A DNA stretch of 64,000 bases, from the NCBI RefSeq assembly GCF_004366075.1, contig NZ_SODU01000004.1, positions 124,001-188,000 of the forward strand, in the 5' to 3' direction. The stretch's first letter is position 1. Every line of letters starts with the position of its first letter. Position numbers and translations under genes: made by a program. Positions 9,553 through 17,689 of this stretch are shown in pieces. Under the pieces are notes generated by a model, which had not been told where the DNA came from, made no database searches, and saw nothing but the letters and a program-made list of their open reading frames with translations. This DNA comes from Kribbella pratensis. Lineage in GTDB: Bacteria; Actinomycetota; Actinomycetes; Propionibacteriales; Kribbellaceae.

Positions 9553-10710
9553 GTGAAACTTGCTGGCCGGATGGATCGGCTGGGAACCGAGTCTGCGTTC
9601 GAGGTTCTCGCGAAAGCGAAGGCCCTGGAGGCACGGGGTCGCGAGATCGTGCACCTCGAGATCGGCGAACCGGACTTCGACACGCCGCCGCACGTGATCG
9701 CCGCCGCGCAGCAGGCCCTGGACAAGGGGTTCACCCACTACGTGCCGGCGCCCGGTATCCCCGAGCTGCGGACCGCGGTCGCGGACTTCCTGGAGCGCAC
9801 CGGCCGGCTGCGCACGACGCCCGACCGGGTGCTGATCACGCCCGGCGCGAAGCCGATCATGTTCTTCACGATCCTGGCGCTCTGCGAGGAGGGCGACGAG
9901 GTCCTCTATCCGGACCCCGGGTTCCCGATGTACGCCTCGATCGCGTCCTTCGCCGGCGCGACGCCGGTGCCGGTGCCGCTGCGCGAGGAGAACGGCTTCG
10001 TCATCGACCCCGAGGAACTGCGGTCGCTGGTGACGGACCGGACCAAGCTGCTGATCCTCAACTCCCCGCACAACCCGTGCGGCAGCGCGTCGACGCCCGA
10101 ACAGCTGCAGGCGATCGCCGAGATCGCGATCGAGCACGACCTCGTCGTCCTGAGCGACGAGGTCTACTGGGCGCTGCGGTACGACGGTGAGCACCACAGC
10201 GTGCTCGACGTCGACGGAATGGCTTCCCGGACCGTCCTTCTCGACGGCTGGTCGAAGACGTTCGCGATGACGGGCTGGCGACTGGGCTTCGGCGTGTTCC
10301 CGGAGCCGCTGGTGGAGCCGGTGACGCGGCTGATGATCAACTCGGTGTCGTGTACGTCGGCGTTCAGCCAGCACGCCGCGATCGCAGCCCTCGAAGGGCC
10401 GTGGGACGACGTCGACCGGATGCTCGAGGCGTTCCGCGAACGACGCGAGGTGATCGTCTCCGGGCTCAACGCCGTACCGGGTGTGTCGTGTGTGGAACCG
10501 GGAGGAGCGTTCTACGCGTTCCCGAACATCAGCGAGCTCGGCGTGTCGGCGGCGACCCTGTCGGACAGGTTGCTCGACGAGGCCGGAGTCGCGTGCCTGC
10601 CCGGTACGTCGTTCGGCATCTACGGCGAGAACCACCTGCGTTTCTCGTACGCCAACTCGGTCGAAAACATCCGCAAGGCCCTCGACGCCTTCACGACTCT
10701 TGTGCGCTGA
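9553..10710 (+). CDS. PLP-dependent aminotransferase, class I/II (aspartate aminotransferase fold type I)
   Basis: Transfers amino groups between an amino acid and a 2-oxo acid in the cytosol. The 385-residue length is normal for the family. Visible hallmarks are IGEPDFDTP near the N-terminus, the NSPHNPCGS loop, SDEVYW, the PLP-binding Lys235 in DGWSKTFAMTGWR, and the C-terminal Arg in HLRFSYA. The overall pattern is closest to the AspB/YugH-like group, but the substrate is not decidable here. The GTG start has GGAAGGA upstream. The last 20 bases overlap the convergent TraB-like gene. Confidence 0.9.
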   Translation: MKLAGRMDRLGTESAFEVLAKAKALEARGREIVHLEIGEPDFDTPPHVIAAAQQALDKGFTHYVPAPGIPELRTAVADFLERTGRLRTTPDRVLITPGAKPIMFFTILALCEEGDEVLYPDPGFPMYASIASFAGATPVPVPLREENGFVIDPEELRSLVTDRTKLLILNSPHNPCGSASTPEQLQAIAEIAIEHDLVVLSDEVYWALRYDGEHHSVLDVDGMASRTVLLDGWSKTFAMTGWRLGFGVFPEPLVEPVTRLMINSVSCTSAFSQHAAIAALEGPWDDVDRMLEAFRERREVIVSGLNAVPGVSCVEPGGAFYAFPNISELGVSAATLSDRLLDEAGVACLPGTSFGIYGENHLRFSYANSVENIRKALDAFTTLVR

Positions 10711-11404
10711 CCACCACCAACCAGTCAGCGCTGACCACCCGGTACCCGAGCCCGTACAGCCCGCGCAGGATCCCCGGAACATGCCGGGCGCCGTACACGA
10801 CCGCGACCTCGATGTCCTCGTCGCCACGCTCCCGGACGACCTCGGCGACCGCTGCGACGGCTCGGCCGTCGCGGCGGTCGAGCAACAGGTCGAGGAAGTC
10901 GTCCCACTGCTCACTGCGCAACTCGTCCTGCGCCGTCGGGAGATCGTTGACCTCGATGTCGGGTGACAGCAGCGTGCGCCGCCCGGCGAAGAACTGGCCG
11001 ATCGACACCACCGGAACCGAGGCCCAGGTCAGCGCCCGGACCTTCCACGACAACTTCTGAAAACCCTCCTGGAACTCCTCCCCCGAGAGGTCCGGGGCGA
11101 CGAGCGGTACGCCGAGGTCGCCGTACGGAATGTCGTCCTCGACCAGCCCGGACTCCTCGTTCACCGGCATCACCCGGTACGTCGCCGTCAGCCCGTCGGC
11201 CGCCGCCGACTCACCCTGGATTCCTTCGACGACGAGCAGGTCGCACTCGCGCAGGCGGGACTCGACCGCGCGGAAGAACTGGGGTTCCGCCACGTGCAGC
11301 ATCGGGAAGATCACGATGGCCGGGCCACCGCCGCGCCTGGTCAGCCGCAGTACGGCGGACCTGGTCCCCACGATGCTGTTCTCGATGATCTGTATGGTCT
11401 CCAC
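10691..11404 (-). CDS. TraB/GumN-like protein of unknown function
   Basis: A 237-residue soluble protein with two traits of the TraB/PrgY/Tiki superfamily. One is an N-terminal His-containing strand followed by a Glu (MLHVAEPQFFRAV, then LLVVEG). The other is a C-terminal GxxHxxG motif (YGARHVPG). In studied members these residues form a metalloprotease-like active site; activity here is only inferred. No signal peptide or membrane segment is seen, unlike secreted Tiki proteins. The GTG start follows GGAGGGG. The gene is convergent with the aminotransferase and divergent from the AlaX-like gene. Confidence 0.6.
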   Translation of the reverse strand: METIQIIENSIVGTRSAVLRLTRRGGGPAIVIFPMLHVAEPQFFRAVESRLRECDLLVVEGIQGESAAADGLTATYRVMPVNEESGLVEDDIPYGDLGVPLVAPDLSGEEFQEGFQKLSWKVRALTWASVPVVSIGQFFAGRRTLLSPDIEVNDLPTAQDELRSEQWDDFLDLLLDRRDGRAVAAVAEVVRERGDEDIEVAVVYGARHVPGILRGLYGLGYRVVSADWLVVVSAQES

Positions 11405-11471
11405 CCCCTCCTGACAGTGTCGGGTCGGGCGGGGTCAGCCATGTGGCGCCGTGTGACACAGTGGGCTGATC

Positions 11472-12203
11472 ATGAGCAACCAGCACGGGCATACACATCG
11501 GCTCGACCTCGACGACGCCTCGGTCCGCGAGTGGGACGCGACGGTCGTCGGCGTGGATCCGGAGCGCGGGATCGTGCTCGACCGATCCGCGTTCTACCCC
11601 GGTGGCGGCGGGCAGCCGCCGGATCAGGGTGTGCTGCTGTGGGGCGGCGTACGGACGCGGATCATTGGGACGACCAAGGGTGACGACCTGTACCTGGTGC
11701 CGCACGAGGAGGACCCGGTGCCGGCGGCCGGGACCGCGGTGCGCGGGGCGCTCGACGACGAGCGGCGTACTCAGCTGATGCGGACGCACTCCGGGCTGCA
11801 TGTGCTGACCGGAGTGGTGTTCCGCGACTTCGGAGCCCTCGTCACGGGCGGGAACATGGAACCGTTGTCGGCGCGGATGGACTTCGATCTGGCCGACGTA
11901 CCGCCCGACTTCAAGGACCGGGTCGCGGAGGCGGTCAACGCGGAGATCCGCACCGACCGGAGGATCACGACCAGCTTTCTCCTGCGCGAGGAGGCGTTCG
12001 CGATCCCGGACATCATCCGGACGGCGACGAACCTGCTGCCGCCCGATATCGAGATCGTCCGGATCGTCGACATCGCCGGCCTCGACACCCAGGCCGACGG
12101 CGGCACGCACGTCGCTTCGACCGCGCTGATCGGCCGCATGGAGGTCGTCAAGATGGAGAGCAAAGGCAGAGGCTTCCGCCGTCTCCGCGTCCGGATCACC
12201 TGA
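11472..12203 (+). CDS. Alanyl-tRNA editing protein, AlaX type, with an altered zinc site
   Basis: Free-standing homologue of the AlaRS editing domain, which hydrolyses Ser- or Gly-mischarged tRNA-Ala. The 243 residues include the N-terminal GGGGQPPDQG loop typical of longer AlaX proteins and the HxxxH zinc motif at His106/His110 (HSGLH). The second zinc motif normally reads CGGTH. Here it is DGGTH, with Asp209 in place of Cys and His213 kept. The enzyme may bind zinc differently or have reduced activity. The ATG start is supported by conserved residues beginning close behind it. Confidence 0.82.
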   Translation: MSNQHGHTHRLDLDDASVREWDATVVGVDPERGIVLDRSAFYPGGGGQPPDQGVLLWGGVRTRIIGTTKGDDLYLVPHEEDPVPAAGTAVRGALDDERRTQLMRTHSGLHVLTGVVFRDFGALVTGGNMEPLSARMDFDLADVPPDFKDRVAEAVNAEIRTDRRITTSFLLREEAFAIPDIIRTATNLLPPDIEIVRIVDIAGLDTQADGGTHVASTALIGRMEVVKMESKGRGFRRLRVRIT

Positions 12204-12215
12204 CGGCGGCCGGAG

Positions 12216-12590
12216 TTACGGGCGCGGCTTCTTCTTCAGCTCCGCCTCTTGCCGCCGGACCTCCGCCAGCGTCGCACGTTCGTGCTGCAGCCAGTCCGGG
12301 TTCTCGTCCCGGATGGCCTCGATGTCGTCCGTGGTCAGCGCCTCGGTGATCCCGGCCCGGGCCAGCCCACTGATCGAGACGCCGAGCCTGGCCGCCACCA
12401 CCGACCGCGGGTGCGGCCCGGTACGCCGGAGCTCCCGCAACCACTCGGGCGGGTCGGCCTGCAGCGCGTTCAGTTCGTCCCGCGACACGACACCCTCCTG
12501 GAACTCCGCAGGCGTGGCCGGGAGGTACACGTCCAGCTTCTTCGCCGCCGTGGCAGGCTTCATGGTCTGGGGTGTCTTGCGCGCCGTCAT
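12216..12590 (-). CDS. DUF5997 family protein
   Basis: A 124-residue protein recognised as DUF5997, an actinobacterial family without known function. It has a Lys-rich N-terminus (TARKTPQTMKPATAAKK), then a compact helical segment with PPEWLRELRRTGPHPR and LGVSISGLARAGIT, and a basic C-terminus (KKKPRP). The LGVSISGLARAG part resembles a helix-turn-helix recognition element, so DNA binding is possible. It is divergent from the LysR effector-domain gene with 33 bases between the starts, a pairing I believe recurs in actinobacteria. TACGCT lies six bases before the ATG and no ribosome-binding site is visible, so the mRNA is probably leaderless. Confidence 0.75.
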   Translation of the reverse strand: MTARKTPQTMKPATAAKKLDVYLPATPAEFQEGVVSRDELNALQADPPEWLRELRRTGPHPRSVVAARLGVSISGLARAGITEALTTDDIEAIRDENPDWLQHERATLAEVRRQEAELKKKPRP

Positions 12591-12596
12591 GGCAGC

Positions 12597-12602
12597 AGCG
12601 TA
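12597..12602 (-). promoter_or_regulatory. -10 box of the DUF5997 gene, leaderless geometry
   Basis: On the minus strand TACGCT is followed by six bases and the ATG at 12590. This puts the transcription start at or next to the start codon. Confidence 0.45.
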
Positions 12603-12610
12603 ACGCCCGG

Positions 12611-12616
12611 TAACCT
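12611..12616 (+). promoter_or_regulatory. -10 box of the LysR effector-domain gene, leaderless geometry
   Basis: TAACCT is followed by seven bases and the GTG at 12624. It sits 8 bases from the -10 box of the divergent DUF5997 gene, so the two promoters overlap and probably compete or share regulation. Confidence 0.45.
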
Positions 12617-12623
12617 CAGAGCC

Positions 12624-13295
12624 GTGACCGGATTCCGGCTGGGCTACGTCCCCGGCGTGACACCCGCCAAATGGGTTCGGATCTGGACGGAGCGACTCCC
12701 CCGCGTCCCGCTCGAACTCGTCCAGGTCTCCGCCGCCGAAGCCCCCGATCTGGTACGCCGGGGTGACGCCGACTCCGTCCTCCTGCGCCTCCCGATCGAC
12801 CGCACCGGACTGCACGCCATCCCGCTGTACGTCGAGCAGACGGTCGTCGTGGTGCCCAAGGACCACCTGATCACCGCGGCCGAGGAGGTCACCGTCGACG
12901 ACCTCGCCGACGAGCTGATGCTGCACCCGCAGGACGACGTACTCGACTGGGACCGCCCACCCGGCCGGCTGATCGACGAGCGCCCGGCCCGCACCGGCGA
13001 CGCGATCGAGCTGGTTGCCATGGGCACCGGGCTGCTGGTGGTCCCGCAGTCGCTGGCCCGGCTGCACCACCGCAAGGACCTGACCTACCGCCCGCTGACC
13101 GGCGTACCGGAGTCGCAGGTCGCGCTCAGCTGGCCGGAGGACGAGACCAGCGAACTGGTCGAGCACTTCATCGGCATCGTCCGCGGCCGGACCGCGAACA
13201 GCACCCGCGGGCCCGCCACGCCCCAACGGCAGAAGAAGCCCGCCGCCCAGCCGTCCAAGCCGGCCCGGCCGAAGAAATCCCGTCGCCGGCGCTAG
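12624..13295 (+). CDS. LysR-type substrate-binding domain protein lacking a DNA-binding domain
   Basis: 223 residues that match the periplasmic-binding-like effector half of LysR regulators (FRLGYVPGVTPAKW at the start, VVVVPKDH, MGTGLLVVPQSLARL). There is no N-terminal helix-turn-helix. The longer open frame upstream would overlap the DUF5997 gene antisense and reads as low-complexity Arg-rich sequence, so I reject it. The last 35 residues are a Lys/Arg/Pro-rich tail ending in KKSRRRR that may bind nucleic acid or membrane. A small-molecule sensor role, perhaps with the divergent DUF5997 protein, is inferred from context. Confidence 0.8.
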   Translation: MTGFRLGYVPGVTPAKWVRIWTERLPRVPLELVQVSAAEAPDLVRRGDADSVLLRLPIDRTGLHAIPLYVEQTVVVVPKDHLITAAEEVTVDDLADELMLHPQDDVLDWDRPPGRLIDERPARTGDAIELVAMGTGLLVVPQSLARLHHRKDLTYRPLTGVPESQVALSWPEDETSELVEHFIGIVRGRTANSTRGPATPQRQKKPAAQPSKPARPKKSRRRR

Positions 13296-13307
13296 CCACT
13301 GGAAATA

Positions 13308-13323
13308 AGTTGAGTCTTCAACT
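13308..13323. promoter_or_regulatory. Inverted-repeat operator upstream of the VOC gene
   Basis: AGTTGA and TCAACT form a perfect 6-base inverted repeat with a 4-base spacer. It abuts the -10 box and lies 13 bases before the start codon. Size and AT-rich arms resemble MarR-family sites; the regulator is not identified. Confidence 0.5.
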
Positions 13324-13328
13324 AACAT
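13323..13328 (+). promoter_or_regulatory. -10 box of the VOC gene, leaderless geometry
   Basis: TAACAT is followed by seven bases and the ATG at 13336, with no ribosome-binding site between. Confidence 0.45.
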
Positions 13329-13335
13329 CATCGGT

Positions 13336-13851
13336 ATGGCGATCTTCCGGTTGAACCACGCGGTCCTGTATGTGCGCGACGTCGCGGCGAGCGTCGCGTT
13401 CTACCGAGACGTCCTCGGCTTCGGCTACACCGAGACCGGCGACGCCATCCCCGGCGCGGCGTTCCTCCGGGCGCCCGGGTCGAGCAACGACCACGACCTG
13501 GGCCTGTTCCAGATCGGGTCGCAGGCCGGACCGTCGGGCGCCGGGCGGACGACGGTCGGCCTCTACCACCTGGCCTGGGAGGTCGACACCCTCGGCGACC
13601 TCGAGGATCTGGCGGGCAAGCTCAGCGAGCACGACGCCCTGGTCGGCGCCTCCGACCACGGGACCACGAAGTCCCTGTACGGCAAGGACCCCGACGGCCT
13701 CGAGTTCGAGATCGTCTGGATCATCCCCGCCGATCTCCTCACCGACGAGGACCGCAACAAGACCGGCATCTCCCGCCTCAACCTTCCCGCCGAAATCACG
13801 AAGTACGGTCGCGAGGCCCGCAGCGGAGTCGGCATCTCCCGCGTCGGCTGA
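13336..13851 (+). CDS. VOC family protein (glyoxalase/extradiol dioxygenase-like)
   Basis: Metal-dependent enzyme family of paired beta-alpha-beta-beta-beta modules; 171 residues. The first module has LNHAVLYVRDVAASVAFYRDV with the first metal ligand His. The second has LYHLAWEVDT and a late Glu (GLEFEIVW), consistent with a 2-His-1-Glu metal site of catechol-2,3-dioxygenase-like proteins. The substrate is unknown. The inverted repeat over the promoter suggests control by a ligand-responsive repressor. The gene stands alone between two divergent or convergent neighbours. Confidence 0.85.
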   Translation: MAIFRLNHAVLYVRDVAASVAFYRDVLGFGYTETGDAIPGAAFLRAPGSSNDHDLGLFQIGSQAGPSGAGRTTVGLYHLAWEVDTLGDLEDLAGKLSEHDALVGASDHGTTKSLYGKDPDGLEFEIVWIIPADLLTDEDRNKTGISRLNLPAEITKYGREARSGVGISRVG

Positions 13852-13861
13852 TCTGGGGCGC

Positions 13862-13952
13862 TAACGACAGGAGGTGTCCGGCGATCGGGGTCAGCTCTCG
13901 GCCGGCTCACGCGGGCAACGGCGTCTACGTATAGGACTACGTCCTGTCGTTA
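13862..13952. repeat. Perfect 11-base inverted repeat with long spacer between convergent genes
   Basis: TAACGACAGGA at 13862-13872 and TCCTGTCGTTA at 13942-13952 are exact reverse complements, 69 bases apart. They fill most of the gap between the VOC and GMC oxidoreductase genes. No T-tract follows, so this is not a standard terminator. Function unknown. Confidence 0.55.
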
Positions 13953-13960
13953 CGGCAGTT

Positions 13961-15931
13961 TCAGCCGCGGGTGATCTGTTCTGCGATCCGTAGTGCGCCG
14001 GCCAGGACTGTGAGGACTGGGTTGACGCCTCCGTTGGTGACGTGGACGGAGGCGTCGGTGATCCACAGGTTGTCGTGGCCCCAGATCCGGCCGTGGGGAT
14101 CGGTGACCGATCGGGCCGGGTCGTCGCCCATCCTGCAGGTCCCCGCCTGATGCTGCCCGGTGCTGGCGGACCCCGCCGTGCCGACCTCGCCGACGGACGT
14201 CCGGACCGCACCCGCTTCCTCGAGCCAGGCCTTCGCCTTGGCACTCATGAACTGATGGGCGCGGAGGTCCTCGGGATGGATCGACCCACTCGTCACCACC
14301 ACCGGATTACCGAACCGGTCGACGACGGACGGATCGACGCGGACGCGGGAGTCCGCCGACGTGACCTCCTGGATCGGGCCGACGACCCGGAGCATCCGCC
14401 GTATCTCACGCCGCATCGCCTGCACGCTCTCCGCACCGGCCCGCGGGATCAGCCCGGCGCCGGTCAGATAGTCGTACACCGCGGCAGGCGTCGGCACGAA
14501 CTCGTTGGCGAGCATGCCACCGCCGACGATCCCGTCGTTCCCGTGCCGGAAGTCGCAGGTCGCGATCGAGACACCGGGCCCGACAAGATCGACCACCTCG
14601 TCCTCGAACAGCCCGACCGCTCCGGCGTACACATGCGCCTGCAGATGCCGGCCGACCTGATCCTGGTTGTTGCCGATCCCGTGCGGCTCGCCGTCGTGAG
14701 CGCTGTTCAAGAGCAACCGTGGTGTTTCCGAAGCACCCGCCGCGACCACCACCTCTTCACACCAAACGGTCCGACGCCAGATCCCGCCGTACCCGTCGCT
14801 CGCGACCAGCGCGACGCCGACGACCCGGCCGGTCGCGTCGGTGACGAGTCGCTCGGCCGTCGTCTCGGTGACCAGCGTGCAGTTCCCGGTCGCGAGCGCT
14901 GCGGGCAGCGCGGTGTTGTGCGTTCCGGCCTTAGCTTCCACCGGGCAGGCGAACCCGACGCACAGACCGCACCGAACGCATCCGGAGCGCCCTTGGTAGT
15001 CGACCGAGTTGATCAGCAGCGGTACGTCGAGAGTCCCCCACCCGAGCCGCTCGGCGGCTCCCGCCAGCAGATCAGCCGGCCCGGTCCTGGGCAACGGCGG
15101 CATCGGCAGCGGGATGGACCGCGGCCCGTGCCACGGGTCCACGCCACCGCCACTCACCCCGAACCGTTGCTCCGCCAACGAGTAGTAGGGCTCCAACTCG
15201 TCGTAGGAAATCGGCCAATCGGCCAGCGCACTTCCCTCCGGTACGCCGTACGTCGTGGCCATCCGGAAGTCCTGCGGCACGAACCGCCATGCCTGCGCGC
15301 CGTACACCCGCGTGCCGCCGCCGACCGTGAACGCGTTGTTCCCCCACCCACCGTCCGGCGGCAGCACCTCGCTTCGCACACCGTCCACCACTGACACCCG
15401 TGGCCGCCCCGCCGGGTCGGGATCCGTCAGCGCCGGCAGACCCGCCACGGACCGCGGATTCCGCAGGTGATCGCGCGCCAACGACTCCGTCGACGGGTAG
15501 CTGCCCAGCTCGACGACCAGCACCGACCGTCCTGACTCCGCCAGCACCTGAGCGGCCGCACCCCCACCGGCGCCCGAGCCGACCACCACAACGTCGTACC
15601 GCTCCCCCAGCTCGTCCCGAGGCGTCACCCGCAACTCGGTCTGCACCGGCGCAAACTCCACGCTCCGCCACCCGACCGTCTCCCAGGTCGCCGGCTCCGC
15701 GTAGTACCCCTGCGCAATCAGCCGCACCAGCCAGGGCCGATCTGCGCCAGCCTCGTCGGCCAGCGCACGCTCGACCCGCCCGACCCAGTCCGGCCGATCC
15801 TCCGTCAGCACACGCTCGACAAAACCAGCCGCCGCCCATCCCTCCCCCGGCAGCACGAACTCCGCCAACCGCTCCAACTCACTCCGCTGCTCCTCAGACA
15901 AGCGCACGCGCAAAATCCTTGCACGCGCCAC
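13961..15931 (-). CDS. GMC family oxidoreductase with fused N-terminal helical domain
   Basis: FAD-dependent alcohol or sugar oxidoreductase of 656 residues. The N-terminal 90 residues (SEEQRSELERLAEFVLPGE) resemble the small subunit 3 of gluconate 2-dehydrogenase and are fused to the flavoprotein. The Rossmann motif VVVGSGAGGGAAA lies near residue 115. A Cys-rich segment (GCVRCGLCVGFACPVEAK) lies mid-protein and the GMC C-terminal domain contains TCRMG and NPVLTVLAGALRIAEQI. There is no secretion signal. The GTG start is provisional, since another GTG a few codons on is possible. It is divergent from the aldo/keto reductase; a shared substrate route is possible but unproven. Confidence 0.87.
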   Translation of the reverse strand: MARARILRVRLSEEQRSELERLAEFVLPGEGWAAAGFVERVLTEDRPDWVGRVERALADEAGADRPWLVRLIAQGYYAEPATWETVGWRSVEFAPVQTELRVTPRDELGERYDVVVVGSGAGGGAAAQVLAESGRSVLVVELGSYPSTESLARDHLRNPRSVAGLPALTDPDPAGRPRVSVVDGVRSEVLPPDGGWGNNAFTVGGGTRVYGAQAWRFVPQDFRMATTYGVPEGSALADWPISYDELEPYYSLAEQRFGVSGGGVDPWHGPRSIPLPMPPLPRTGPADLLAGAAERLGWGTLDVPLLINSVDYQGRSGCVRCGLCVGFACPVEAKAGTHNTALPAALATGNCTLVTETTAERLVTDATGRVVGVALVASDGYGGIWRRTVWCEEVVVAAGASETPRLLLNSAHDGEPHGIGNNQDQVGRHLQAHVYAGAVGLFEDEVVDLVGPGVSIATCDFRHGNDGIVGGGMLANEFVPTPAAVYDYLTGAGLIPRAGAESVQAMRREIRRMLRVVGPIQEVTSADSRVRVDPSVVDRFGNPVVVTSGSIHPEDLRAHQFMSAKAKAWLEEAGAVRTSVGEVGTAGSASTGQHQAGTCRMGDDPARSVTDPHGRIWGHDNLWITDASVHVTNGGVNPVLTVLAGALRIAEQITRG

Positions 15932-15986
15932 CGCCGCCCGCAGCTTTGTACTTGCGGGTCCATTTTTTCCGAGGAACGCTGTGGGT

Positions 15987-17084
15987 ATGGCACTAGATGA
16001 CTACTACCTGCTCGGGCGGTCGGGGCTGCGTGTCAGCCGGCTCGCACTGGGCACCATGAACTTCGGGCAAGCCGGGTTCCACGCGCCGTACGGCAAGACC
16101 GAGGACGAGGCGCGGGCGATCTTCCGGGCCTATATCGAGGCCGGCGGCAACTTCATCGACACGGCCGACTTCTACACCGCGGGTGAGAGCGAACGGATCC
16201 TCGGCCGGTTGATCTCCGAGGCGGGCGTCCGGGAGCGGATGGTGCTCACCACGAAGGCGACCAACAGCGTCGACACCGGCGACCCGAACGCGGGCGGCAA
16301 CAGCCGCAAGCACCTCATCCGCGCGCTGGACGAGTCCCTGCGCCGACTCGGCACCGACTACGTCGACCTCTTCCTACTGCACACCTGGGACCGCATCACC
16401 CCGGTCGACGAGGTACTGCGAACCCTCGACGACCTCGCCCGCGCCGGCAAGATCAGGTACGCCGGACTGTCCGACGTACCCGCCTGGTACGCCGCTCGCG
16501 CGCAGACTCTCGCCGACGCGCATTCACTGACCCCGATGGTCAGCCTGCAGCTGCCGTACTCGCTGATCGAGCGGACGATCGAGACCGAGCACGTACCGGT
16601 CGCGCAGCAACTCGGACTGGGCGTCACCGCGTGGAGCCCGCTCGGCGGTGGATTCCTGACCGGGAAGTACCAGCGCGACGACACCCAGCAGATCGCAGGC
16701 GAAGGCCGTCTCACCGGCGACGGCGCGACCGGGCGGACCTGGTGCGGCCAGGAGTGGGACCTGTTGACGACCGTGCGGGACGTGGCGGAGAAGCTTGGCG
16801 TGACGATGGCCCAGGTAGCGGTCAACTGGGCCGCAACGCAGCCTGGTGTCGCGTCCGCGATCGTCGGCGCGAGCCGTCCGGAGCAACTGGAGTCCAGCAT
16901 CGCGGCCCTCGGGTTCGAGTTGCCGGCCGAGTTGCGCGCGACCCTCGACGACGCGAGCGCCGTACCGCCGTCGTCGGTCTACCGGATGTTCACACCGGAG
17001 TACCAGAACTGGATCATCAACCCGGGGGCGAAGGTCGCCGACAAGCCGGCCGGCTATCGGCCGCCGGTCGTCAACTGGCGTTAG
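15987..17084 (+). CDS. Aldo/keto reductase
   Basis: NAD(P)H-dependent carbonyl reductase of 365 residues with the AKR TIM-barrel pattern. The catalytic tetrad is seen as Asp and Tyr in DTADFYTAG, Lys in LTTKATN and His in LLHTWD. GRSGLRVSRLALGTMNFG is the usual N-terminus. Cofactor-binding residues follow AIVGASRPEQL. The ATG is 11 bases after GAGGA; a GTG two codons earlier has better spacing and is an equal alternative. The last 14 bases overlap the convergent TetR gene, a layout that often goes with local regulation. Confidence 0.92.
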   Translation: MALDDYYLLGRSGLRVSRLALGTMNFGQAGFHAPYGKTEDEARAIFRAYIEAGGNFIDTADFYTAGESERILGRLISEAGVRERMVLTTKATNSVDTGDPNAGGNSRKHLIRALDESLRRLGTDYVDLFLLHTWDRITPVDEVLRTLDDLARAGKIRYAGLSDVPAWYAARAQTLADAHSLTPMVSLQLPYSLIERTIETEHVPVAQQLGLGVTAWSPLGGGFLTGKYQRDDTQQIAGEGRLTGDGATGRTWCGQEWDLLTTVRDVAEKLGVTMAQVAVNWAATQPGVASAIVGASRPEQLESSIAALGFELPAELRATLDDASAVPPSSVYRMFTPEYQNWIINPGAKVADKPAGYRPPVVNWR

Positions 17085-17661
17085 TCCGCAGGTAGTCCAG
17101 GCACAGGTCGAGCGCGTACTCCAGATGCGTCGACGTTCCCGATGACATCAGGATCGCGACGCCGCCCTGGATCGCAGCGATCAGGGCGGCCGAGGCGCGG
17201 GCGGGATCCACAGCGGCACGGATCTCGCCCGCGGCCTTCATCTCCTCGATGCCGACCTCGAGCCGGCGCTGCCACTGCGCGAGCAACTGGGCGGTCACCG
17301 CCTGCGCGGCCGGGGTGTGCCGGCCGATCTCGGTGATCAGTACGCCGAGCGGACAGTTCACGCCCTGCCGCCGGTACTTCTCGACGACGGCGTCCCGCCA
17401 GTCGCGCCACGCGTCCCAGCTGGTCAGCTGCCCGAGGTGCGGCTCCTGGTCCTCGAGAACCTGCTCGGCCTCGCGCTCGGCAACCGCGAGCAGCAACTGT
17501 TCCTTGCCGTCGGGGAAGTAATGAAAGAGCTGACTCTTGCCGGTCCGGCTGCGCCGGCCGATGTCGTCCAGCTTCACAGCGCTGATCCCACGCTCGCGGA
17601 TCTCGGCCGCAGCCGCCGCCACGATCCGCTCCCGCGTCGCCGCACCCTTCGCCGTCAGCAC
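17071..17661 (-). CDS. TetR/AcrR family transcriptional regulator
   Basis: One-component repressor of 196 residues. The N-terminal helix-turn-helix spans about residues 8-55 (RERIVAAAAAEIRERG, then LFHYFPDGKEQLL). The ligand-binding C-terminal half resembles the TetR_C subgroup with NCPLGVLITE, as in YxaF/LmrA-like regulators of quinone or drug responses. The GTG start follows TACATT by seven bases, suggesting a leaderless transcript. Neighbours on either side, an aldo/keto reductase and a DoxX protein, are plausible targets. Confidence 0.9.
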   Translation of the reverse strand: MLTAKGAATRERIVAAAAAEIRERGISAVKLDDIGRRSRTGKSQLFHYFPDGKEQLLLAVAEREAEQVLEDQEPHLGQLTSWDAWRDWRDAVVEKYRRQGVNCPLGVLITEIGRHTPAAQAVTAQLLAQWQRRLEVGIEEMKAAGEIRAAVDPARASAALIAAIQGGVAILMSSGTSTHLEYALDLCLDYLRTNAS

Positions 17662-17668
17662 ATCCTCA

Positions 17669-17674
17669 AATGTA
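17669..17674 (-). promoter_or_regulatory. -10 box of the TetR gene (17661), leaderless geometry
   Basis: TACATT on the minus strand is seven bases before the GTG. Confidence 0.4.
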
Positions 17675-17689
17675 CCCAGTGGTCCACGG

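Noticed and set aside
10481..11388. Plus-strand frames of 161 and 141 codons over the TraB-like gene
   Set aside because: Antisense, Arg/Pro-rich, no start signals; the minus-strand gene has conserved motifs.
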